From Nocardiopsis coralli (GTDB taxonomy: Bacteria > Actinomycetota > Actinomycetes > Streptosporangiales > Streptosporangiaceae), in assembly GCF_014892575.1 (NCBI RefSeq), contig NZ_JADBGI010000010.1, positions 62,001 to 126,000 on the forward strand: a DNA stretch of 64,000 bases, given 5' to 3'. Positions 40,345 to 48,681 of this stretch are shown here, piece after piece (the stretch's first letter is position 1; each line of letters starts with the position of its first letter). Below the pieces are notes generated by a model, which was not told the DNA's origin, ran no database searches, and worked only from the letters and a program-made list of their open reading frames with translations. A program made the translations under genes and the position numbers.

Positions 40345-41997
40345 ATGACTGTCTCTTTGCGTCTGGGACCCCTGTTGCGGCACGTGGGACCCACCACCGC
40401 CACCGTGTGGGTCGAGACCGACGCCCCCTGCAGGGTCCGGGTCCGCGTGGACGGGCACACGACCGCCACCGCGCGGACGTTCGCCGTGCACGGCCACCAT
40501 TACGCCGTGTGCGAGATCGAGGGCCTTCCGCCCGGGTCGGCGCTGCCCTACGAGGTCTTCCTCGAGGACGACCGCGTCTGGCCCGACCCCACCTCCTCCC
40601 TGCCCCCGAGCGTGGTGCGAACGACCGACCCCGACGCCTCCACCCGGCTCCTGTACGGCTCGTGCCACGTGCCCACGGGCGACACCCCCGAAGGGGTGGT
40701 CGACCACGGTCCGGACATGCTGCGCGCCACCGCGCGGCGCATGGCCGAGGACCCGCCCGAGGGGAACCTGCTGCTCCTGCTGATCGGCGACCAGGTCTAC
40801 GCCGACGAGGTGCACGAACCGATGCGCGAACACCTGCGCGCCTCCCGTGAGGAGGGACATTCCTCACCCGAGGGCGAGGTGGTGGACTTCGGCGAGTACG
40901 CGGAGCTCTACCGCCGGGCCTGGAGCGACCCGCAGGTGCGGTGGCTGCTGTCGACGGTGCCCACGCTCATGGTCTTCGACGACCACGACGTGCGCGACGA
41001 CTGGAACACCTCCGCCGCCTGGCGGCGGGCGATGGACGAGCTCCCCTGGTGGCCCGAGCGCGTCACCCACGGCCTGGGCGCGTACTGGGTTTACCAGCAC
41101 CTGGGCAACCTCTCCCCCGAGGCGCGGGAGAAGGATCCCTGGTGGAACCGGGTGCGCGAGTGCACCGGCGACGCAGGGGACACGGTCGACGAGTTCGCGT
41201 GGCGGGCGCACGAGGACCCGGACTCCTACCGCTGGAGCCACCGGGTCGACGTGGGCCCGGTACGGGTGCTCATGGCCGACACCCGCTGCGCACGCGCCCT
41301 GGGCGAGGGCGACCCGTCGGACGGCTCGCGTTCGATCCTGGGACCCCGGGGCCACGAGTGGCTCGACGAGCACCTCACCGGCGGCCCGGACCACGTCGTC
41401 GTGGTCTCCACGGTCCCGGTCCTGCTGCCGCCCGCCGTGCACCACCTGGAGGCCTGGAACGAGGCCGTGTGCGCGGGCGCCTGGGGGGAACGGGTGCGGG
41501 CACCGGCGGAACGCCTGCGCCAGGCCCTCGACCTCGAGCACTGGGGCGCGTTCCAGTACTCCTTCGCCCACCTGGCCGGGGCGGTGCTGGAGGTGGCCCG
41601 CGGCGAACGCGGCCCCGCACCGGCGACCGTGCTGCTGCTCAGCGGGGACGTGCACTTCTCCTACATGGCGCGGGCAGTGCCCAGTGAGGGTGAGGCCCCC
41701 GGGACCCGTGTGACGCAGCTGGTCTCCTCTCCCCTGTGCAACCGACTGCCTTCGCACCTGCGCCGCACGGCGTGGCTGTCGACCACGTGGCCCTTCCGTG
41801 TGGCCGGGCGGGTGATGTCCCGGCTGGCGCGGGTGGCCCCGCCGGCGCTGCGCTGGTCGTTGGAGGGCGCGCCCTACTTCGGCAACACCATCGGCGAGGT
41901 CTGCCTGGAGGGGCGCAGCGCCGAGGCCCGCTGGTACCACTGTCCCAACGGCGGCCCCCACGCCCTGCCGGACGTGCGCTTCCGCTCCTCGCTGTGA
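40345..41997 (+). CDS. PhoD-like metallophosphatase
   Basis: A 550-residue protein with an N-terminal fibronectin-like region (LRLGPLLRHVGPTTATVWVETDAP) and a PhoD-type metallophosphoesterase core: LLLIGDQVYADEVHEPM near 151-167, LMVFDDHDVRDDWNTS near 208-223, LMADTRCAR near 309, and LLSGDVHFSYMAR near 430-442. These supply the Asp, His and Asn metal ligands. No Tat or Sec signal precedes it, so it is probably cytosolic, unlike secreted PhoD. The substrate is unknown. AAGGAGGGGAAACC gives a very strong ribosome site. Confidence 0.88.
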   Translation: MTVSLRLGPLLRHVGPTTATVWVETDAPCRVRVRVDGHTTATARTFAVHGHHYAVCEIEGLPPGSALPYEVFLEDDRVWPDPTSSLPPSVVRTTDPDASTRLLYGSCHVPTGDTPEGVVDHGPDMLRATARRMAEDPPEGNLLLLLIGDQVYADEVHEPMREHLRASREEGHSSPEGEVVDFGEYAELYRRAWSDPQVRWLLSTVPTLMVFDDHDVRDDWNTSAAWRRAMDELPWWPERVTHGLGAYWVYQHLGNLSPEAREKDPWWNRVRECTGDAGDTVDEFAWRAHEDPDSYRWSHRVDVGPVRVLMADTRCARALGEGDPSDGSRSILGPRGHEWLDEHLTGGPDHVVVVSTVPVLLPPAVHHLEAWNEAVCAGAWGERVRAPAERLRQALDLEHWGAFQYSFAHLAGAVLEVARGERGPAPATVLLLSGDVHFSYMARAVPSEGEAPGTRVTQLVSSPLCNRLPSHLRRTAWLSTTWPFRVAGRVMSRLARVAPPALRWSLEGAPYFGNTIGEVCLEGRSAEARWYHCPNGGPHALPDVRFRSSL

Positions 41998-42063
41998 ACC
42001 CGCCGGTCCCGCCCGTGGACCGGCGGCCCGGGCTCGCTCCATGCAGGGCCCTCAGGAATACGA

Positions 42064-42093
42064 ACGCGGCCCGCCGGTTCCGGCGGGCCGCGT
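42064..42093 (+). terminator. terminator hairpin after the PhoD-like gene
   Basis: A 14-bp perfect stem (42064-42077 with 42080-42093; core GCGGCCCGCCGG/CCGGCGGGCCGC) closes a two-base TT loop. The flanking genes converge here, so it can act in both directions. Part of the loop-proximal stem must open to give a normal loop. Confidence 0.65.
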
Positions 42094-42119
42094 CGCGGAT
42101 GTCCTCGGGGCCTGGGTGC

Positions 42120-43133
42120 TCAGGGCTTGTGCGAGTGCGGGCGGCGCGTGGACTGCGCCCCGCGCCGTGTGCGGCGCACCCGCTGGGACAGGGCCCCGCC
42201 CCGCTCCAGCACGGTGCCCGAGGTGCGCTCGGAACCGGTGCCCGTCGTGGCGGCCGGGTTCCCGGCCGCAGGGGTGTCCTCGTCGAGTGCGGGCATCTTG
42301 GCGGTGGGCTCGATCTCGTCGCCGCCCACCCCGGCGCCCTCGCCGTCCCCGGCGGTCTCACCCTGCTCCTGTTGCTCCGACGCCTCGTCGCCGTCCTGGC
42401 CGGCCGACAGCGACGGGATGCGCGCGGTGGTGACCTGGTCCGGGTGCGGCAACACCACCTCGGGGTCGCGGGCCTGGTCGCGCTCGGCCTGCTCCGAACG
42501 GCGCAGCTCCGCCTCGCGGCGCGAGACCGCACGGGCCTTGGCCCGGTCCTCACGCCACTGGCGCCAGATCCGCCGGCCGGAGGTCACCAGGGGCCAGGTG
42601 ACCTTGGACGGGCGCGAGAGCGCGTGCCACAGGTAGGCGGTGGTGCCCCAGGCCTCCATGGCCCGCCGCGCCCTGGTGATGGTGAAGAAGGTCGGCATCG
42701 CCATGAGGATCTGCGGCCACGCGAGCGCCAGCGCCGCGAACAGCGGGTACATGCCCCCGCCGATGAGCGAGGCCGCCGCGCCGATGGCCACGGGGACCAG
42801 CGCCAGGGCGATGCGCAACCCGGTGAACTGGCGGAACCGGTGCAGAGAACGGCGCGCGGACACCTGGGGCGTGAGCCCCTCCGGTAGCGGTGTGGGCTGG
42901 ACGATGACGGCCAGCAGCAGCGTGCCCACACCCACGCTCGCCGCGAGAAGAATGGTCCACCCGGACGCCGAGAGCGCCCCGCCCACCAGCAGGGCGACCA
43001 GCCCCAGGACGGGCAGCGGCGCGGGCAGCCAGAAGAGGACGCGGCGACGCAGTTGGCCCTCCTGCGTCGGCTCCAGCACGTAGTTGATCACGGGCCGCAG
43101 TATCCGGCCCCCTGTCCTCGGTCGTTCGACCAC
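42120..43133 (-). CDS. membrane protein of unknown function with acidic tail
   Basis: A 337-residue protein not recognised by function. Residues 30-170 hold four predicted helices (LPAPLPVLGLVALLVGGALS, TILLAASVGVGTLLLAVIV, IALALVPVAIGAAASLIGGG, MYPLFAALALAWPQILMAMP). Then come a basic cytosolic helix (WRQWREDRAKARAVSRREAE) and a Gln/Glu/Gly-rich disordered tail ending in a very basic stretch RVRRTRRGAQSTRRPHSHKP. The GTG at 43133 follows GGGGGG; GTG at 43091 (product starting INYVLEPTQ) is an alternative. The gap 43134-43388 shows no gene. Confidence 0.7.
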   Translation of the reverse strand: MVERPRTGGRILRPVINYVLEPTQEGQLRRRVLFWLPAPLPVLGLVALLVGGALSASGWTILLAASVGVGTLLLAVIVQPTPLPEGLTPQVSARRSLHRFRQFTGLRIALALVPVAIGAAASLIGGGMYPLFAALALAWPQILMAMPTFFTITRARRAMEAWGTTAYLWHALSRPSKVTWPLVTSGRRIWRQWREDRAKARAVSRREAELRRSEQAERDQARDPEVVLPHPDQVTTARIPSLSAGQDGDEASEQQEQGETAGDGEGAGVGGDEIEPTAKMPALDEDTPAAGNPAATTGTGSERTSGTVLERGGALSQRVRRTRRGAQSTRRPHSHKP

Positions 43134-43388
43134 AGTGTTGACCCCCCAAGAACGTCGTGACGGCAGCGGTGCGGTAGCCCTCGCCCGAGACCCAGATCCG
43201 GTTCACCGCAGTACCGGCGGTGCTCCGCTCGCCACAAAGCTATCCCTTTTCGCGTAGTCCCCGGGCGCGTACGGTCAGTCACATACCTACCCGACGCCGA
43301 TGAAGCCGCGATAAGCGGACAGAAGACTCAGGCAACGATCGCATCACGTCTGCCTTGTACGACGCTTCTGAGGCCGGAGTGGTTGCGG

Positions 43389-44642
43389 TCAACCACGTTC
43401 CGTCGCGTCGAGTCGACCCAGTGCCACCGCTATGCGCAGGACGAAGGATCCTCGACCGTCGGACGGGGTGTGCCCGGTCAGCTCGGCGATCCGGCTGAGC
43501 CGGTAACGGACGGTGTTCGGGTGGACGAACAGCATGCGTGCCGTCGCCTCCAGGGAGGACGCGTGTTCAAGGTACACCGAGAGGGTGTCCAACAAGGGCG
43601 ATCCCGCGCCGAGCAGAGGTTTGTAGACCTCTTCGACGAGTTGGCGGCGCGCCCCCGCCTCCCCCTGCAGCACCCGCTCGGGCAGCAGATCCTCGGCCAG
43701 CACCGGACGCGGGGCGTCCGGCCAGGCCACGGCCGAACGGAGCCCGCTCACGGCGGCACGCGCCGAGGCCCCCGACGCCCTCAGGTCGGGAACGGCCGGG
43801 CCGACCACCACGGGTCCGGGCCCGAACAGCCCGGCCAGGGGTTCGGCCGCCGCCGCGGGCAGTTCCCCCTCGGGGTAGGTGTCGCCCACACCGACCACGA
43901 CCACCACCCGGTCGCCCTGCATCCCCGCGATGACGTCGTGCCCCGCTCTCCGGGCCGCCCCGCGCAGGTCGTCGAGGACCTTGTTGCCGTCCTCCTCGCC
44001 GCTGTCACCGGCGATCGCGATGACCGGGGTCTGGGTCCAGCGCAGCGACGACCCCCACGTCTGCAGGCCGTCCTGGTGGTCACCGTGCAGCAGCGCGTCG
44101 ACGATCAACGCCTCCAGGCGCGCGTCCCAGGCGCCGCGGGCCTCGGCGGCACGGGCGTAGACCTTGGCCGAGCTGAAGGCGACCTCGCGGGTGTAGCGCA
44201 GCACGTCCTCGCGCAGCTGCATGGCGCCCCCGGGGGCGGCGAGCTCGTCGACCTGCCCCTCGACCACGTCGATGACCACACGGATCATGTCGACGGTCTG
44301 CTGCAGCGTCACCGAGCGCGTCAGCTCGCGCGGGGCGGTACCGAAGACCTCCACCGTGATCGCCGGACGCCCGCGCACCGGGTTGCGGAACCAGTCGACG
44401 AAGGCGGCCACGCCGGACTGGGCGACGAGGCCGATCCAGGAGCGGTCCTCCGCGGACATGCGGCGGAACCAGGGCAGGCGCTCCTCCATGCTCGCCACGG
44501 CCGCGGTGCCCAGGCGGCCCATGGACCGTTCCAGGCGGCGTGCGGTCTCGGCCCGCAGCGCGTCGGCGCCGTCCTGCGCGGATGCGGGCCCCGAGGGGTC
44601 GCTGTCCTGGTGGTCCCGGGGTCGGTGGGGTTGCTCGTTCAC
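43389..44642 (-). CDS. fasR: PucR-family regulator, probable FasR
   Basis: A 417-residue regulator. The middle part is the GGDEF-like ligand domain of the CdaR/PucR family, and the C-terminal helix-turn-helix is LSVYLEHASSLEATARMLFVHPNTVRYRLSRIAELTGH near 358-395. In Streptomyces the homologue next to fabD, FasR, activates the fabD-fabH-acpP-fabF operon, so the same role is expected here. It is transcribed divergently from fabD, and a perfect inverted repeat lies between them. The GTG at 44642 has GGAGG only one base away, so the true start may be slightly downstream. Confidence 0.82.
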   Translation of the reverse strand: MNEQPHRPRDHQDSDPSGPASAQDGADALRAETARRLERSMGRLGTAAVASMEERLPWFRRMSAEDRSWIGLVAQSGVAAFVDWFRNPVRGRPAITVEVFGTAPRELTRSVTLQQTVDMIRVVIDVVEGQVDELAAPGGAMQLREDVLRYTREVAFSSAKVYARAAEARGAWDARLEALIVDALLHGDHQDGLQTWGSSLRWTQTPVIAIAGDSGEEDGNKVLDDLRGAARRAGHDVIAGMQGDRVVVVVGVGDTYPEGELPAAAAEPLAGLFGPGPVVVGPAVPDLRASGASARAAVSGLRSAVAWPDAPRPVLAEDLLPERVLQGEAGARRQLVEEVYKPLLGAGSPLLDTLSVYLEHASSLEATARMLFVHPNTVRYRLSRIAELTGHTPSDGRGSFVLRIAVALGRLDATERG

Positions 44643-44813
44643 ACCTCCAGGGTGGCATCCCTGCCGGGCACGGGGTCGGATGCCTTCCGGTGTCCCCCGC
44701 CACTCGGGCCGCCCACGAAAACCCACGGGGGCGGGTCGTCACACCCGCGAGCCGCGTAACGTCGGGGTGTGCGCCCTCCGCGTGACCGCCCCGGGACCTC
44801 GGGGCGGCACAGT

Positions 44814-44832
44814 TTTGTGGAGGGTCCACAAA
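44814..44832. promoter_or_regulatory. perfect inverted repeat upstream of fabD, candidate FasR site
   Basis: TTTGTGGA-GGG-TCCACAAA is a perfect 8-bp-arm inverted repeat, AT-rich for this genome, 69 bases before the fabD start. FasR-type activation of fab promoters is known in Streptomyces, and the site is well placed for it. A GC hairpin (CCGCCCCG/CGGGGCGG, 44786-44807) stands just upstream and may separate the divergent transcripts. Confidence 0.65.
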
Positions 44833-44900
44833 CGGGACGGAGCGAAGTTCGTGTCCGTCCCCATCCGACTGGTGATCTCCTACAGGGCAAGGTGGATGTC

Positions 44901-45884
44901 GTGCTTGTCATCGTTGCTCCCGGCCAAGGCGCCCAGGTACCCGGTTTCCTCTCCCCATGGCTCGAACTGCCCGGCATGGCCCCGCGGTTCGAGGCGTGGT
45001 CGGAGGTGGCCGGGCTGGACCTGGTGCGCTACGGCACCACCGCCGACGCGGACGAGATCCGCGACACGGCCGTCGCTCAACCCCTCCTCGTCAGCGCCGG
45101 ACTGGCCACCGCCACCGCGCTGCTGGGTTCCGTCTCGGGCCCCGAGGCCCCCCTGCCCGTGAGCGGGTCCTTCGCGGACGCCGTCGCCGGCCACAGCGTC
45201 GGCGAGTACACCGCCGCCGCCCTGGCCGGGGTCCTGACCCCCAATGACGCGCTGGCGCTGGTCGCCGAGCGCGGCCGGGGCATGGCCGAGGCGGCTTCCC
45301 GCACCGAGACCGGCATGACCGCGGTCATGGGCGGCAAGCGCGAGGACGTGCTCGCCGCGATCGAGGCCGCGGGACTCACGCCCGCCAACGACAACGGTTC
45401 CGGGCAGATCGTGGCCGCCGGCACCACCGAACAGCTGGCCGCCTTCGCCGAGAACCCGCCCGAGCGGGCCCGGCTGCGTCCCCTCCCGGTCGCCGGCGCC
45501 TTCCACACCGAGCACATGGCCCCGGCCATGGAGCGCGTGCGCACCGCCGCCGCGCACATGGAGACCAACGACCCGTCGGTGCGCCTGCTCTCCAACGCCG
45601 ACGGAGCCGTCGTCGAGCAGGGGTCGGACTACCTCGAGCGGCTCGTCACGCAGATCTCCTCGCCGGTGCGCTGGCAGGCCTGCAGCGAGACCCTCGCCGA
45701 CCTCGGCGTGACCGCCATGATCGAACTCGCACCGGCGGGCACCCTGACCGGGCTGGCCAAGCGCGCGCTGCGCGGTGTCGAGCTCCACGCGGTCAAGACC
45801 CCCGACGACCTGGAGCGGGCCGCCGCCATCGTCAAGGAGCACGCGGGCACCGCTGCCCCCGCGCGCTCCGATCAGGAAGGCTGA
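44901..45884 (+). CDS. fabD: malonyl-CoA:ACP transacylase
   Basis: A 327-residue transacylase that moves malonyl groups from CoA to ACP. IVAPGQGAQVPGFLSPWLEL opens the protein, GHSVGEYTAAALAGVL near 97-112 holds the nucleophilic Ser, and PVAGAFHTEHMAPAM near 199-213 the catalytic His. The GTG at 44901 is preferred since AAGGTGG lies 5 bases upstream and alignment with Streptomyces FabD starts there. It is the first gene of the FAS II cluster; fabH follows after one base. Confidence 0.93.
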   Translation: MLVIVAPGQGAQVPGFLSPWLELPGMAPRFEAWSEVAGLDLVRYGTTADADEIRDTAVAQPLLVSAGLATATALLGSVSGPEAPLPVSGSFADAVAGHSVGEYTAAALAGVLTPNDALALVAERGRGMAEAASRTETGMTAVMGGKREDVLAAIEAAGLTPANDNGSGQIVAAGTTEQLAAFAENPPERARLRPLPVAGAFHTEHMAPAMERVRTAAAHMETNDPSVRLLSNADGAVVEQGSDYLERLVTQISSPVRWQACSETLADLGVTAMIELAPAGTLTGLAKRALRGVELHAVKTPDDLERAAAIVKEHAGTAAPARSDQEG

Positions 45885-45885
45885 C

Positions 45886-46842
45886 ATGTTGAACGCCCCC
45901 AGCGCGCCGGGCGGAGCGGTGATCCGCTCCTTCGGCGAGTACCAGCCCGCCCGCGTGGTCACCAACCACGACCTTGCCCAGCGTGTGGACACCAACGACG
46001 AGTGGATCCGCAGCCGTGTGGGCATCGAGGAACGGCGCGTGGCGGGCCCCGACGACAGCGTGGAGAGCATGGCCGTGGCGGCCGGGGGCAAGGCCCTGGC
46101 CGCGAGCGGGCTCTCCCCCGAGGACATCGACCTGGTGATCGTGGCCACGTGCACCTCGCACGACCAGATCCCCAACTCCGCCGCGACCGTGGCCGCCCGG
46201 CTCGGCATCCCCGCCCCCGGCGCCTTCGACGTCAACGCCGCCTGCGCGGGCTTCTGTTACGCGCTGGGGCTGGCCTCGGACTCCGTGCGCGCCGGGTCCT
46301 CCCGCAACGTCCTGGTCGTGGGCTCGGAGAAGCTCAGCGACTGGGTCGACTGGGAGGACCGCGCCACCTGCGTGATCTTCGCCGACGGCGCGGGCGCCGC
46401 GGTGGTCTCGGCCGACGAGGACCAGGGCATCGGCCCGGTCGTGTGGGGTTCCTCGGGCGAGCGCGCCGACACCATCTACCTGCGCGAGCACAAGTACCTC
46501 TACCAGGAGGGCCAGGCGGTCTTCCGGTGGACCACCACCGAGCTCTACAAGGTCGCCCTGCAGGCCCTGGAGCGCGCCGGGGTCGACCCGAGCGAGATCA
46601 CCGCTTTCGTTCCCCACCAGGCCAACCTGCGCATCGTCGAGTCGATCGCCAGGAAGCTGGGCGCTCCCCAGGCGCTGGTGGCCCGCGATATCGTCACCGC
46701 GGGCAACACCTCGTCCGCGTCCGTCCCGCTCGCGCTCTCGCGCATGATCGGGCGCGGGGAGCTGCGTTCGGGGAGCACTGTACTCACCCTGGGCTTCGGG
46801 GCGGGGCTGGTCTACGCCGCACAGGTGATCCGCATCCCCTGA
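45886..46842 (+). CDS. fabH: 3-oxoacyl-ACP synthase III
   Basis: A 318-residue KAS III that condenses acyl-CoA starters with malonyl-ACP. NAACAGFCYALGLASD near 110-125 holds the active Cys, FVPHQANLRIVESIA near 244-258 the His and AGNTSSASVPLAL near 275-287 the Asn. It would select branched or acetyl starters. The ATG overlaps the end of fabD by spacing of one base, so the two are translationally coupled. Confidence 0.94.
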   Translation: MLNAPSAPGGAVIRSFGEYQPARVVTNHDLAQRVDTNDEWIRSRVGIEERRVAGPDDSVESMAVAAGGKALAASGLSPEDIDLVIVATCTSHDQIPNSAATVAARLGIPAPGAFDVNAACAGFCYALGLASDSVRAGSSRNVLVVGSEKLSDWVDWEDRATCVIFADGAGAAVVSADEDQGIGPVVWGSSGERADTIYLREHKYLYQEGQAVFRWTTTELYKVALQALERAGVDPSEITAFVPHQANLRIVESIARKLGAPQALVARDIVTAGNTSSASVPLALSRMIGRGELRSGSTVLTLGFGAGLVYAAQVIRIP

Positions 46843-46943
46843 CCCCTCAGCCCGAGCGGCACCGCACGGCATCGGGTCCGGACCCGTTCCACCCCCGTGC
46901 GGCGGGGCCGCCGAAAACACCGACACCGAAGAAGGAGATTGAC

Positions 46944-47186
46944 ATGGCCGAGCACAGCGAGCAGGACATTCTGAAGGGCCTCGGCGAGATCGTCGAGGAG
47001 ATCGTCGGCACCGAGCCCTCCGAGGTCACCCCGGAGAAGAGCTTCGTGGACGACCTGGACATCGACTCCCTGTCCATGGTCGAGATCGCCGTCGCCGCGC
47101 AGGACAAGTTCGGCGTGGAGATCCCCGACGACCAGCTCAAGGACCTCAAGACGGTCCAGGACGTCATCAACTACATCCAGAAGTAG
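46944..47186 (+). CDS. acpP: acyl carrier protein
   Basis: An 80-residue acidic ACP. The phosphopantetheine attachment site DLDIDSLSMVEI near 38-49 carries the modified Ser. GAAGGAGATTGAC gives a strong ribosome site, as needed for an abundant protein. It sits between fabH and fabF, the standard order for actinobacterial FAS II. Confidence 0.96.
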   Translation: MAEHSEQDILKGLGEIVEEIVGTEPSEVTPEKSFVDDLDIDSLSMVEIAVAAQDKFGVEIPDDQLKDLKTVQDVINYIQK

Positions 47187-47345
47187 CGTGTCCGTGCGCC
47201 CGGGCGGCCCCCGCCCGGGCGCCGGGAACCAGGGACCCGGCCGGCCGTGACGCGGCCCCGGGCCCGCACCGAACTCCTCGTCGCACACCACCCACCGCCT
47301 CCCGGCCCGCAACCGGGAACGACCCACGAGAAGGGCGATCGGATC

Positions 47346-48584
47346 ATGTCCAAGACCGATGTCGTCGTCACCGGCCTCGGGGCCACCACCCCCCTCGGGG
47401 GTGACGTCGCGACCACATGGTCCGCGCTCCTCGACGGCCGCTCCGGTATCAGCATGCTGCCCGAGGAATGGCACGAGAGCCTCCCGGTGCACTTCGCAGG
47501 CCGGATCGCACAGGAGCCGTCCGAGAAGCTCCCCAGGCCGCGCCTGCGCCGCCTGGACCGGACCCAGCAGTTCTCTCTCATCGCCGCTCAGGAGGCCTGG
47601 GAGGACGCCGGAACCCCCGAGGTCGACCCCGTCCGCCTGGGCGTGGTGGTCTCCAGCGGGATCGGCGGCATCCTGACGATCCTGGAGCAGTACGACACCT
47701 TCCGTGAGAAGGGCTGGAAGCGAGTCTCCCCGTTCACCGTGCCCATGCTCATGCCCAACAGCCCCGCCGCCGCCGTGGCCCTGGAGTACAGCGCCCGCGC
47801 CGGGGCCCACGCGCCCGTCAGCGCCTGTGCGTCCAGCGCCGAGGCCGTGGCCGACGCGGTGGAGATGATCCGCGCGGGCCGCGCGGACGTGGTCATCGCC
47901 GGCGGCACCGAGGCCGCCATCCACCCGCTCAACATCGCCTCGTTCGCGTCCATGCGGGCCCTGTCGACCCGCAACGACGACCCCGAGGGCGCCTCCCGCC
48001 CCTGGGACCAGGCGCGCGACGGCTTCGTCATGGGCGAGGGCGCCGGCATCCTGATCCTGGAGTCGGCCGAGCACGCCGCCAAGCGCGGCGCCCGCGTCTA
48101 CGCCCGCGCCGCGGGTGTGGGCTACACCGACGACGCCTACGACATCGTCCAGCCCGACCCCGAGGGCCGCGGCCAGGCGCGTGCGATCACCGAGGCGCTC
48201 AAGGACGCCGACCTCAAGCCGGACGACGTCAAGCACGTCAACGCGCACGCGACCTCCACCCCGACCGGCGACGTGGGCGAGACCCGCGCGATCCGGACGG
48301 CTCTGGGGGACGCGGCCGCCGACAGCGTGCGGGTGACCTCCACCAAGTCGATGACCGGCCACCTGCTGGGCGGCGCCGGCGCGGTCGAGTCCATCGCCAC
48401 CGTCAAGGCGCTGTACGACGGCGTCATCCCGGCGACCATCAACATCGACGAGCTCGACCCGGAGACGGCCGTGGACATCGTGCGCGGCAAACCCGAGGAG
48501 ATGCCCGCCGGCGACGTGGCGGCCCTCAACGAGTCCTTCGGGTTCGGCGGCCACAACATCGCGCTGGCGTTCAAACGCGCCTGA
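47346..48584 (+). CDS. fabF: 3-oxoacyl-ACP synthase II
   Basis: A 412-residue KAS II elongating enzyme. VSACASSAEAVADAVEMI near 158-175 has the active Cys, HVNAHATSTPTGDVGE near 299-314 and NESFGFGGHNIALAF near 393-407 the two catalytic His residues; the Lys lies in STKSMTGHLLGGAG. AGAAGGGCGATCGG precedes the ATG. It completes the fabD-fabH-acpP-fabF unit. A hairpin follows its stop codon. Confidence 0.95.
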   Translation: MSKTDVVVTGLGATTPLGGDVATTWSALLDGRSGISMLPEEWHESLPVHFAGRIAQEPSEKLPRPRLRRLDRTQQFSLIAAQEAWEDAGTPEVDPVRLGVVVSSGIGGILTILEQYDTFREKGWKRVSPFTVPMLMPNSPAAAVALEYSARAGAHAPVSACASSAEAVADAVEMIRAGRADVVIAGGTEAAIHPLNIASFASMRALSTRNDDPEGASRPWDQARDGFVMGEGAGILILESAEHAAKRGARVYARAAGVGYTDDAYDIVQPDPEGRGQARAITEALKDADLKPDDVKHVNAHATSTPTGDVGETRAIRTALGDAAADSVRVTSTKSMTGHLLGGAGAVESIATVKALYDGVIPATINIDELDPETAVDIVRGKPEEMPAGDVAALNESFGFGGHNIALAFKRA

Positions 48585-48591
48585 CCCTTCG

Positions 48592-48626
48592 AGGGGCGGG
48601 GCCCGCACCAGCGGGTTCCCGCCCCT
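48592..48626 (+). terminator. hairpin with T-rich tail between fabF and the carboxyltransferase gene
   Basis: AGGGGCGGG (48592-48600) pairs with CCCGCCCCT (48618-48626), followed by TCTTCTTTC. It may end or attenuate the fab transcript before the carboxyltransferase gene. Confidence 0.65.
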
Positions 48627-48681
48627 TCTTCTTTCCCGCCCCCGCAGGCACGGTCCCGTACCCGCGAAGGAGCACGACGCA

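Noticed and set aside
43134-43388. Small gene between the membrane protein and fasR-like genes
   Set aside because: No open frame here has both a ribosome site and plausible codon pattern.
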